This document shows, one piece after another, positions 23,289 to 30,564 of a DNA stretch of 36,645 bases; position 1 is the first letter of the stretch; each line of letters begins with the position of its first letter. Origin of the DNA: Actinoplanes palleronii (GTDB taxonomy: Bacteria > Actinomycetota > Actinomycetes > Mycobacteriales > Micromonosporaceae). Where the stretch lies: assembly GCF_016862315.1 (NCBI RefSeq), contig NZ_BOMS01000167.1:1-36645 (forward strand), in the 5' to 3' direction. The notes below the pieces were generated by a model that saw nothing but the letters and a program-made list of their open reading frames with translations, was not told where the DNA came from and did not search any database. A program made the position numbers and the translations under genes.

Positions 23289-23501
23289 CGCGGCCACCTC
23301 CCGGATTGCTGAACGGTTCGCGTCCAGGTTACTTCCTCGGGAGGCGCCACATCGTCGCCCGGGACGGGTGAGGGCCGGGCGTCGGCCCGGGGGTGAAGGC
23401 GACTGCTGAGACCGTGTGGGGCTGTGGGAACAATGGTGGACCGGGATCGCCTCCGCGCAGCGGGGTCGGTGGCGAGTGGGGCCGCCGTGGCTCGACACTG
23501 A

Positions 23502-23966
23502 ATGCGTAATGAGGTTATGGACATGGTGGCCGGGGAAAGTCGTGGGTCACAGTTGCTGCCGGTGCTCGCGCAACTGGTTCGCTATCTGCGCCAGCTGGAA
23601 GGGCCGGACAACCCGAGCTCGATCGCGCTCTCGGTGCTGCGCCGGCTTGTCGACGAGGGGCCGGGGCGGGTGACCGATCTGGCCAGGCTGACCCGGGCGT
23701 CGCAGCCGGGGATGACCCAGCTGGTCGGCCGGTTGGAGAAGTCCGCGCTGGTCCGGCGGGTGCCGGATCCGAACGACGGGCGCGGGGTGCTGGTCGAGGT
23801 GACCCAGGGCGGGCGGGATCTGCTGGACCGGACCTACGCGCACTATGCCGCGACGTTCGACCGGCTCTTCGAGCAGCTGGACGCGGCCGACAGCGCGGCG
23901 ATCGTTCAGGCGCTGCCGGCCCTTTCCCGCCTGGCCGAGGCAGGCGAGAAAGAAAGCGCCGGCTAG
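23502..23966 (+). CDS. MarR family transcriptional regulator
   Basis: 154 aa from ATG at 23502; ATG at 23523 (MVAGESRGS) is in frame with GAGG eight bases upstream and may be the true start. Winged HTH: SSIALSVLRRLVDEGP, TDLARLTRASQPGMTQLV, RRVPDPNDGRGVLVEVT as wing, then a C-terminal dimerisation helix. Single regulator between a TetR gene and the glycine riboswitch; its targets are not visible here. Confidence 0.88.
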   Translation: MRNEVMDMVAGESRGSQLLPVLAQLVRYLRQLEGPDNPSSIALSVLRRLVDEGPGRVTDLARLTRASQPGMTQLVGRLEKSALVRRVPDPNDGRGVLVEVTQGGRDLLDRTYAHYAATFDRLFEQLDAADSAAIVQALPALSRLAEAGEKESAG

Positions 23967-24107
23967 CGGTGGCCGCCGGTGGTCAGGGGTGGGGGAGGCG
24001 GGTAGAACTTTGGGGGAACAGACGGGCGCTGCGGGCAGTCGATCTTGATGGGGCTGGCTGGGCCTGATAGTTTCCGTGCCACAAGTGAAGATTTTCGCCG
24101 CGACAAC

Positions 24108-24300
24108 CGCTGCGGGAGAGCACTCGCCGAAACCGGGCGGGTCGCCGAAGGAGCAACTTCTCCCTCAGAATCTCTCAGGCAAACGGTACCGCAACGGTCA
24201 GGCGACTCTGGAAAGTCAGCGCCCTCCCAGGGCGCTGCGCCCAAGGTGCAAGCCGCCCGACGCCGGGCGGTGAACCTCTCAGGCATCCGTGACAGAGCGA
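24108..24300 (+). promoter_or_regulatory. Tandem glycine riboswitch (two aptamers)
   Basis: Two glycine aptamers follow each other. Aptamer 1 begins CGCTGCGGGAGAGC (24108) and has the conserved CCGAAGGAGCAA and CTCTCAGGCAAAC blocks, ending near CTCTGGAAAG (~24209-24218). Aptamer 2 has CCCAAGGTGCAAGCC and CCTCTCAGGCATCCGTGACAGAG within 24239-24299. The pair binds glycine cooperatively or as a dimer and turns on the glycine cleavage genes just downstream. This is a well-known RNA class (gcvT motif); recognition is by its conserved cores and position. Confidence 0.93.
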
Positions 24301-24328
24301 GGGAGGCCCGACGACCAAGGAGCCTCCC
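24301..24328 (+). promoter_or_regulatory. Riboswitch expression platform: RBS-enclosing hairpin
   Basis: GGGAGGC (24301-24307) pairs with GCCTCCC (24322-24328); the loop between holds the ribosome site AAGGAG (24317-24322). The stem abuts the last aptamer helix, so glycine binding could open or close it and thereby control translation from TTG at 24331. The sense of switching is inferred from other glycine riboswitches, which are on-switches. Confidence 0.65.
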
Positions 24329-24330
24329 TG

Positions 24331-25371
24331 TTGAGACGCACCGCGCTGCACGACGTCCACCGGCGCCTCGGCGCCAACCTGACCAGCTTCGCCGGCTGGG
24401 AGATGCCGCTGCGGTACGGCAGTGACGTCGCCGAACACCACTCGGTCCGCAAAGCGGCCGGCCTGTTCGACCTCGGTCACATGGGCCAGATCGACATCAC
24501 CGGCCCCGAGGCCGCCGCATTCCTGGATTACGCCCTGGTCGGGCGGCTCTCCGCGGTGGCGGTCGGCCGCGCGAAATACACCATGCTGTGCCACACCACC
24601 GGCGGGGTCATCGACGACCTGGTCGTCTACCGGCTCGCCGAGCAGCACTTCCTGGTCGTGGCGAACGCCGCGAACGCCCCGGTGGTGCTCGCCATGCTCG
24701 GGGAACACTCCGGCGGGTACACCGTCACCGTCACGGCCGCCGACCGGGCGCTGATCGCGGTGCAGGGCCCGCAGGCCGCCACGATCGTCGGCGAGCACCC
24801 CGACCTGCGCTATTACGCGATCAAGCCGGAGCGGCTGGCCGGCCGGGACGTGCTGCTGGCCCGGACCGGGTACACCGGCGAGGACGGCTTCGAGATCTAC
24901 TGCGAGAACGCCGACGCCGAGGCGATCTGGGACTGGGCGGCCGCCGCCGGTGCCGCCCCGGCCGGGCTGGCCTGCCGGGACACGCTGCGCCTGGAAGCCG
25001 GCATGCCGCTCTACGGCCACGAACTGACCGTGCGCACCACGCCGATGCACGCCGGGCTGGGCCGGGTGGTGGCGCTGGACAAGCGTGACTTCGTCGGCGC
25101 CGAGGCGCTGCGCGCGGTGGAACCCGAATCGGTGCTGGTCGGCCTGGTCACCAAGGGCCGCCGATCGCCCCGCGCCGGGCACGCGGTGCTCGACCCGGCC
25201 ACCGGCGAGAAGGTCGGCGAGGTGACCAGCGGCGCGCCGTCGCCGACGCTCGGGCACCCGATCGCGATGGCTTACGTCGCGAAAAGCCTCAACCTGACGA
25301 AACTCCTGGTCGATGTGCGTGGCACCCGCGAGGAAGCCGACATCGTCCCGCTCCCCTTCTACAAGCGATAG
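24331..25371 (+). CDS. gcvT: Glycine cleavage system T protein (aminomethyltransferase)
   Basis: 346 aa. The start is TTG at 24331 (MRRTALHDVHRRLGA), eight bases after AAGGAG; the open frame runs back to 24289 but that part lies within the riboswitch. Folate-binding T-protein fold: SFAGWEMPLRYGSDVAEHH, DLGHMGQIDITGPEA, CRDTLRLEAGMPLYGHEL with the catalytic Asp region, and KRDFVGAEAL. It takes the aminomethyl group from lipoyl-H protein onto tetrahydrofolate, releasing ammonia. First gene of a glycine-induced unit with gcvH (9 bases on) and sdaA. Confidence 0.95.
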   Translation: MRRTALHDVHRRLGANLTSFAGWEMPLRYGSDVAEHHSVRKAAGLFDLGHMGQIDITGPEAAAFLDYALVGRLSAVAVGRAKYTMLCHTTGGVIDDLVVYRLAEQHFLVVANAANAPVVLAMLGEHSGGYTVTVTAADRALIAVQGPQAATIVGEHPDLRYYAIKPERLAGRDVLLARTGYTGEDGFEIYCENADAEAIWDWAAAAGAAPAGLACRDTLRLEAGMPLYGHELTVRTTPMHAGLGRVVALDKRDFVGAEALRAVEPESVLVGLVTKGRRSPRAGHAVLDPATGEKVGEVTSGAPSPTLGHPIAMAYVAKSLNLTKLLVDVRGTREEADIVPLPFYKR

Positions 25372-25380
25372 AGGCATCCG

Positions 25381-25740
25381 TTGCGTTACACCAAGGACCA
25401 CGAATGGCTGACCGAGGACGAGGTCGCGACGGTCGGGATCACGGCTTACGCCGCGGACGCGCTCGGTGACGTCGTCTTCGTCGAGCTGCCCGAACCGGGC
25501 ACGACCGTCACGGCCGGCGACCCGTCCGGCGAGATCGAGTCGACCAAGTCGGTCAGCGAGATCTACGCCCCCGCGGACGGCGAGATCGTCGAGGTCAACC
25601 AGGCCGTCATCGACGACCCCGCCCTGATCAACAGCGATCCGTTCGGCGCCGGATGGCTTTACCGACTGCGGGTCACCGGCGGGCCGGAGACCCTCGACGA
25701 GGCCGGTTATGCCGCCTTGACCGCCGGGGACAGCGCATGA
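25381..25740 (+). CDS. gcvH: Glycine cleavage system H protein
   Basis: 119 aa from TTG at 25381 (weak AGAGG site seven bases upstream). Single lipoyl domain; the lipoylated Lys is ~56 in GEIESTKSVSE, and YTKDHEWL at the N-terminus is the family signature. Shuttles the aminomethyl intermediate between P, T and L proteins in the cytosol. Length is normal. The P protein is not in this window. Confidence 0.95.
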   Translation: MRYTKDHEWLTEDEVATVGITAYAADALGDVVFVELPEPGTTVTAGDPSGEIESTKSVSEIYAPADGEIVEVNQAVIDDPALINSDPFGAGWLYRLRVTGGPETLDEAGYAALTAGDSA

Positions 25741-25779
25741 CCCCGTCCATCCGACCGCGCGACCTGAGGAACTGACGAC

Positions 25780-27093
25780 ATGGCCGTCTCCGTCTTCGAC
25801 CTGTTCTCGATCGGTATCGGGCCGTCCAGCTCGCACACCGTCGGCCCGATGCGGGCGGCGCGGATGTTCACCCGCCTCTGCGACGACGCCGTGGTCAGCG
25901 TCCGGGCCGAGCTCTTCGGCTCGCTGGGCGCCACCGGGCACGGCCACGGGACGCCCCGGGCGGTGCTGCTCGGGCTGATGGGTGAGGACCCGGAGACGGT
26001 CGACACCACGCTCGACCCACCGGCCGACGGGCGGATCACCCTGCCCTCCGGGCGCAGCGTCGCCGTCGAGGTGGTGCTGCACCGGCGCCGGTCGCTGCCC
26101 GAGCACCCCAACGGGATGACCTTCACGGCGCTCGGCACCGACGGCGCCGAGCTGCTGCGCAAGAGCTATTTCTCGGTCGGCGGCGGGTTCATCGTGGGTC
26201 AGGGTGGTTTCCATGTGCGTACGGACGAGACGCCGCAGCCGTACCCCTTCACGTCTGGCGCGGAACTGCTGGCGCTGACCCGGTCGACCGGGCTCTCGAT
26301 CTCGCGGCTGATGCTGGCCAACGAGAGCGCGTGGCGTCCCGAGGCGGAGGTGCGCGCCGGGCTGCTCGGGATCTGGGACGTCATGCAGGAGTGCGTCACC
26401 GCCGGGCTGGACGCCGAAGGGGTGCTCCCGGGCGGGCTGAAGGTGCGCCGCCGGGCCGCCGCCACCGCCCGTCAGCTGCGGGTGGCCGGCGATCCCGCGG
26501 TGCACGCGATGGAGTGGCTCACCGCGTACGCCATGGCGGTCAACGAGCAGAACGCGGCCGGCGGTCGCGTGGTGACCGCGCCCACCAACGGCGCCGCGGG
26601 GATCATCCCGTCGGTGCTCACCTACTACCTCGGCTTCGTGCCGGGGGCGTCGCCGGACGGGGTGGTCCGCTTCCTGCTGACCGCCGGGGCGATCGGGCTG
26701 CTCTTCAAGGAGAACGCCTCGATCTCCGGCGCCGAGGTCGGCTGCCAGGGCGAGGTCGGGTCGGCGTGCGCGATGGCGGCCGGTGGGCTCGCCGAGGTGC
26801 TCGGTGGCACGCCGGAGCAGGTGGAGAACGCCGCCGAGATCGGCATGGAGCACAACCTCGGGCTGACCTGCGACCCGATCGGCGGGCTGGTGCAGATCCC
26901 GTGCATCGAACGCAACGGGATGGCGGCGGTCAAGGCGGTCACCGCGGCGAAGCTGGCGCTGCGCGGCGACGGCCGCCACCACGTCTCCCTCGACAAGGTC
27001 ATCAAGACCATGAAGGAGACCGGCGCGGACATGAAGGTCAAATACAAGGAGACCTCGCGCGGCGGCCTCGCCGTCAACGTCATCGAATGTTAA
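25780..27093 (+). CDS. sdaA: L-serine ammonia-lyase (L-serine dehydratase), single chain
   Basis: 437 aa, normal length for the one-chain iron-sulfur type. N-terminal beta domain starts FSIGIGPSSSHTVGPMRAA, the C-terminal alpha domain has TAPTNGAAGIIP, GCQGEVGSACAMAAGG and LTCDPIGGLVQIPCIERN, whose Cys residues ligate the 4Fe-4S cluster. Converts L-serine to pyruvate and ammonia. Placed after gcvT-gcvH, it completes a glycine-to-serine-to-pyruvate route and is probably induced by glycine through the same leader. Start ATG at 25780 with GAGG upstream. Confidence 0.95.
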   Translation: MAVSVFDLFSIGIGPSSSHTVGPMRAARMFTRLCDDAVVSVRAELFGSLGATGHGHGTPRAVLLGLMGEDPETVDTTLDPPADGRITLPSGRSVAVEVVLHRRRSLPEHPNGMTFTALGTDGAELLRKSYFSVGGGFIVGQGGFHVRTDETPQPYPFTSGAELLALTRSTGLSISRLMLANESAWRPEAEVRAGLLGIWDVMQECVTAGLDAEGVLPGGLKVRRRAAATARQLRVAGDPAVHAMEWLTAYAMAVNEQNAAGGRVVTAPTNGAAGIIPSVLTYYLGFVPGASPDGVVRFLLTAGAIGLLFKENASISGAEVGCQGEVGSACAMAAGGLAEVLGGTPEQVENAAEIGMEHNLGLTCDPIGGLVQIPCIERNGMAAVKAVTAAKLALRGDGRHHVSLDKVIKTMKETGADMKVKYKETSRGGLAVNVIEC

Positions 27094-27139
27094 CGGTCCG
27101 CACGGATGGATCCGTAGGATTTCCCTCCTGGGCCGGGCC

Positions 27140-28206
27140 CCTGGATTCCCAGCTCGGACCGCATCTGATCCACCTTCCCGGAAGGAGGTGATCTGATGTC
27201 TCACGTCGTCGGCACTGGCACGGTGGCGTTCAGCCGTGGCGAGGATCGTCCTCGCGGCGTTGAGGTCGCGGTCGGCGGTGAAGCCGCAGGCCGCGCACTC
27301 GAAGATGCGTACGCCCAGTCCGAGGCGGAGATTGGCTCTCTCTCCACACTCGGAGCAGGTCATCGTGGTGTAGGCGGGCGGCACCAGCACCACCTTCCGG
27401 CCCGCCCGCACACCAGACTCGATCAGTTCCTTTTTGCACGCACCGATCGCGGCGTCGGCGGCCTTACTGGCCATGGTGGTCCTGGCCAAGAACTTCGGCT
27501 TGAAGTCCTCGACAGCGATCAACGCGTGATGGGCCAGCTCAGCGGCGCACCGCCGGCGGTGCCCGACGTGCGGTAGATCGAACGCCGGGTCAGTGGTGGT
27601 CGCGGTGGTCTTCACGCCCCAATCGACGCCGATGCCCGGCAGGTCCGCAGCCTGCGCCTCGCTGATCTCGCGACGTACCACGAAGGACGCGTACCAATGC
27701 CCTAGGTTGTCGCGGTAAACGCGCACGCTGGTTGGGGCGCACGGCAGGTTGCGGGACCAGACGACCGGGATGGTGACTTTTCAGGGCAAGCAGAGACGCC
27801 TGTTCCTGATCGAAAAGCCCCGGGTGCTGTACCCCAAACTGGGCTGGGCGTCCTTGCGGCGCTTGACCTTCGGCCGGCCCCGGTTCTTGATCTTGATCGA
27901 GGCGTCCAGAGCGGTGCCATAGTCGCGCAGGGCGCACTGTTGGGCCACCTGCGAACCGCTCCGAAGCCAGGCGTTGCCAGCTCGGGCCTCGGTCAGCATC
28001 TTCGACAGTTTGCGGAATGTCGGCTTGCGGCCGGTTTTCTGCTGATGGACGGCTTCATTTCAGAGCCACCGGCAACGACCCCACTCGGCGAGCAGTGCGG
28101 CCTGTGCTGCGCGGCCCGGTCGCAGGCGGTAGTTGTATCGCACCGTCTCGGTGGGCATCCCGGACCACCTATCCCAGTCGCTGGACAAGTACTGTTCGGA
28201 CGACAT
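27140..28206 (-). pseudogene. IS200/IS605-type tnpB, inactivated
   Basis: One minus-strand frame from ATG at 28206 (or 28158, MPTETVRYNYRL) to ~27140 encodes a TnpB. It carries two in-frame TGA codons: 28062-28060 in WL-stop-NEAV, where relatives have Trp, and 27783-27781 in RLCLP-stop-KV. In addition ~45 codons are missing between CAAELA and HHALIAVEDF (near 27535), deleting the segment between the first and second RuvC motifs. RuvC residues remain (GVDWGVK, VEDFK, DRDLNAAR) as does the zinc ribbon (CSECG, CAACG). The normal stop after VRAGNP is also absent. No tnpA is seen. Clearly a decaying copy of an RNA-guided transposon nuclease gene. Confidence 0.85.
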
Positions 28207-28287
28207 CTAGTCTAGCGACACCATCGGCTGAAGTCACTGACCGGTCATGGGTCACCCGCGATCCCCTCCGAGGTACCCATCAGCTGG

Positions 28288-29421
28288 TCAAACGGCGGTG
28301 GGGTTGCGGTGAAGGCGGCGCAGGGCGAACGCCAGCTGCAGGCGCAGTCGCCCCGGGGGCGTGCGGAAGTCCCAGCCGAGCTGGTGGTCGATGTGGGAAA
28401 GCCGCTCCTGCATCGTCGAGTGGTGGATGCGCAAGGCCGCGGCGCGCAGGCTGGGTGCCTCGGCGGCGGCGTTCAGGGTGGCCAGCGCCCACGGAGCGGT
28501 GGCCGCGACCCGGTCGAGCGCGCTGACGTCCGGGACGGGCGCGGCGTTCGGGATGATCACGGCGGCGAGCAGGGCCAGGCCGCCGAGCTGCTCGGCGTGC
28601 ACCAGGCGCGGGCCGGGGTCGGCCTCGGTGCCGTCGGCGGTGAAGCGCAGCGCGATCTGGGCGGCCGCCCAGGACGCGGGGAGGGCGAGGACCGGGCCGA
28701 GGGGGCCGACGCCGGTTCGTAGCTGTGGGCTGGGTGGGGGATCCCGGTCGGTGGCCAGGTGGGGGCGGGCGTCGGGGAGCGCGATTGCCCGTACGAAATC
28801 GGTGGTTTTGAGACCGAGACGGGTGGCGGCCTGGAGGCGGACCGCTTCCGTGGCGTCCGGGTTTACGACGATCTTGAGGGAGTCGGGGAGCGGGGCATGG
28901 GTGCGGTCGAGGACCGCGCGGGCGGCGGCCGCGGCCCTTTCCAAGATCATTGCGTCGACCGGGCCGGGTGGGCCGGCGCGTTCCAGCCGGAGGACGGCAC
29001 CGTCGGTGACCTCGACGGACATCCATCCCGGATCCTCGCCCGCCGCGGATCCGGCGAAGGCCGCGGAGGCCGCGGCCTGGTCCGAGGCGGCCTGGTCCGA
29101 GGCGGCCTGGTCCGAGGCGGCCTGGTCCGAGGCGGCCTGGCCCGAAGCGGCCCGGCCTGAAGCGGCCTGGTCCGCAGCGGCCTGGGCTGAAGCGGGCTGG
29201 CGGGCGGGGGTCGTGTCCGTGCCGTCGGGCTGGACCCGTAGTGAGATGCGGCGGCGCGGGTCGGTGAGCCGGGCCGGGCAGCCGGCCAGGACGGCGGCGC
29301 CCCGGATGATCGCGGGCAGGCCGGCGCGGCCCTCGATCAGGCGGTCGAAATACGCGATGACCTGCAGCGCCGCGCCCGCGTCGGGGTCGAGAGCGGTGAG
29401 CCGGGCGGCGAGATCTCTCAC
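28288..29421 (-). CDS. PucR-type helix-turn-helix regulator
   Basis: 377 aa from GTG at 29421, with GAGAGG eight bases upstream. N-terminal ~75 residues: VRDLAARLTALDPDAGAALQ and IAYFDRLIEGRAGLPAIIRG, helical. Then a low-complexity linker of SDQAA-type repeats, a GGDEF-like/PucR middle region, and a C-terminal HTH_30 (SLRAAALRIHHSTMQERL, HIDHQLGWD). The plan is that of PucR/CdaR regulators, which respond to metabolites. The preceding esterase gene is on the same strand, 38 bases upstream, so the two may form a unit. The target is unknown. Confidence 0.82.
   Translation of the reverse strand: MRDLAARLTALDPDAGAALQVIAYFDRLIEGRAGLPAIIRGAAVLAGCPARLTDPRRRISLRVQPDGTDTTPARQPASAQAAADQAASGRAASGQAASDQAASDQAASDQAASDQAAASAAFAGSAAGEDPGWMSVEVTDGAVLRLERAGPPGPVDAMILERAAAAARAVLDRTHAPLPDSLKIVVNPDATEAVRLQAATRLGLKTTDFVRAIALPDARPHLATDRDPPPSPQLRTGVGPLGPVLALPASWAAAQIALRFTADGTEADPGPRLVHAEQLGGLALLAAVIIPNAAPVPDVSALDRVAATAPWALATLNAAAEAPSLRAAALRIHHSTMQERLSHIDHQLGWDFRTPPGRLRLQLAFALRRLHRNPTAV
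29072..29206 (-). repeat. Nine 15-bp tandem repeats (pentapeptide linker)
   Basis: Unit GCGGCCTGGTCCGAG (plus strand) starts at 29072 and repeats every 15 bases through about 29206. The first four units are identical, the rest diverge progressively. On the coding strand it gives S-D-Q-A-A repeats in the PucR-type regulator. Being a multiple of three, copy-number change keeps the frame. Confidence 0.85.
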
Positions 29422-29459
29422 GGTGGCATCCTCTCCCGCCGCCCAGCACGAAGGAAGGG

Positions 29460-30437
29460 TCAGCTCCCGAGCAGCCGGCGCAGCCAGCGGACCCGGGCGG
29501 CGCGAGCCTCCTGCGACACCGCGGCCTGCGGGGCCAGCATGTCGAACCCGTGGAACCCGCCCGGCCAGACGTGCAGCTCGGCCCGGCCGCCGGCCTGCCA
29601 GATCCGGCTGGCGTAGGCGACGTCCTCGTCCCGGAACGTCTCCGCCGAACCGACGTCGATGAACGCCGGCGGCAACCCGGACAGGTCGGTGGCCCGGGCC
29701 GGCGCGGCGTAGGGGGACACCTCCGGACCGCCGCGGTCCGCACCGAGCAGCGCGGTCCAGCCGGTGTCGTTCGCGGTGCGGTCCCACACACCACGGCCGG
29801 CCATCTGCACCGCCGACGGGGTGTCGTTGCGGTCGTCGAGCATCGGGCAGAGCAGCATCTGACCGGCCAGTTCCGGCCCGCCGCGGTCGCGGGCCAGCAG
29901 GGCGGTCGCCGCGGCGAGCCCGCCGCCCGCGCTGGCCCCCGCGATGATCAGGCGCTGCGGGTCGATGCCCAGCTCGGTGGCGTTCTTGGCGGTCCAGACC
30001 AGGCCGGCGTAGCAGTCCTCGACCGGGGCCGGATGCGGGTGCTCGGGGGCGAGCCGGTACTCCACCGACACGATCACCGACGGCACCTCGGTGGCCCAGT
30101 CCTGCAGCATCTCGACGCCGGTCCGGTTGTCGCCGAGGATCATGCCGCCGCCGTGCACGTGGTAGAGACCGGGCAGGCCGGGACCGGCGCCGGCCGGGGT
30201 CAGTACCAGCAACTCGACGTCCGGGTCGCCGGCCGGGCCGGGCACGGTGCGCCGGGTGACGGTGAACGCGCCGCCGCGGGCCAGGTCGTCGTCGCTGACC
30301 TCGGCGAGCAGCGAGCCGGACCGCATCGGCTCGATCATGTCGGCGGTCAGCGCGGGCGGCAGGCCGACGGCGAGCACGTCGAGCGCGGCGGCCAGTTCGG
30401 GGTCGAAGGGCGGGGGAGGGCCGATGTCGGTCGTCAC
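29460..30437 (-). CDS. Alpha/beta hydrolase, hormone-sensitive-lipase family esterase
   Basis: 325 aa from GTG at 30437 with AGGAGG five bases upstream; a longer open frame to 30773 runs through the terminator region. HSL motif YHVHGGGMILGD (oxyanion hole) at ~105, nucleophile GASAGG near 180, catalytic Asp in FIDVGSAETFRDE, catalytic His in GGFHGFD near the C-terminus. Hydrolyses short-chain esters, cytosolic. A PucR-like regulator follows at 38 bases, suggesting a small catabolic unit. Confidence 0.9.
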   Translation of the reverse strand: MTTDIGPPPPFDPELAAALDVLAVGLPPALTADMIEPMRSGSLLAEVSDDDLARGGAFTVTRRTVPGPAGDPDVELLVLTPAGAGPGLPGLYHVHGGGMILGDNRTGVEMLQDWATEVPSVIVSVEYRLAPEHPHPAPVEDCYAGLVWTAKNATELGIDPQRLIIAGASAGGGLAAATALLARDRGGPELAGQMLLCPMLDDRNDTPSAVQMAGRGVWDRTANDTGWTALLGADRGGPEVSPYAAPARATDLSGLPPAFIDVGSAETFRDEDVAYASRIWQAGGRAELHVWPGGFHGFDMLAPQAAVSQEARAARVRWLRRLLGS

Positions 30438-30510
30438 GAGTGCCTCCTGGTGTTGCGAGCGTGTGACCATCCTGTGGCCGGCCGGTGATCCCGCACACCG
30501 CCACACGGCG

Positions 30511-30540
30511 GAACCTCCCCGCCAGTTGGCGGGGAGGTTC
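30511..30540 (-). terminator. Strong terminator hairpin after the IPT gene
   Basis: GAACCTCCCCGCC (30511-30523) and GGCGGGGAGGTTC (30528-30540) form a perfect 13-bp stem with the tetraloop AGTT. It is 25 bases past the stop of the IPT/TIG gene on the minus strand and upstream of the esterase start, insulating the two. No T run follows. Confidence 0.8.
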
Positions 30541-30564
30541 GGGTGCTGCCGTGACGCCCGGGAC

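Noticed and set aside
24175..27726. 1183-aa minus-strand frame spanning gcvT-gcvH-sdaA
   Set aside because: Only its first ~190 residues are real (the C-terminal part of the TnpB remnant). The rest is antisense shadow read through because the tnpB stop is lost.
27781..28062. Recoding (selenocysteine or readthrough) at the two TGA codons in tnpB
   Set aside because: No SECIS-like structure is seen, relatives have Trp or Gly there, and an internal deletion also exists, so decay is simpler.
29072..29206. CRISPR-like array from the 15-bp repeats
   Set aside because: Units are contiguous without spacers and encode an in-frame peptide linker.
28280..29794. 504-aa Arg/Pro-rich minus-strand frame overlapping the PucR-type gene
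   Set aside because: Different frame of the same DNA, biased composition and no start signal; the PucR frame has a ribosome site and recognisable HTH.
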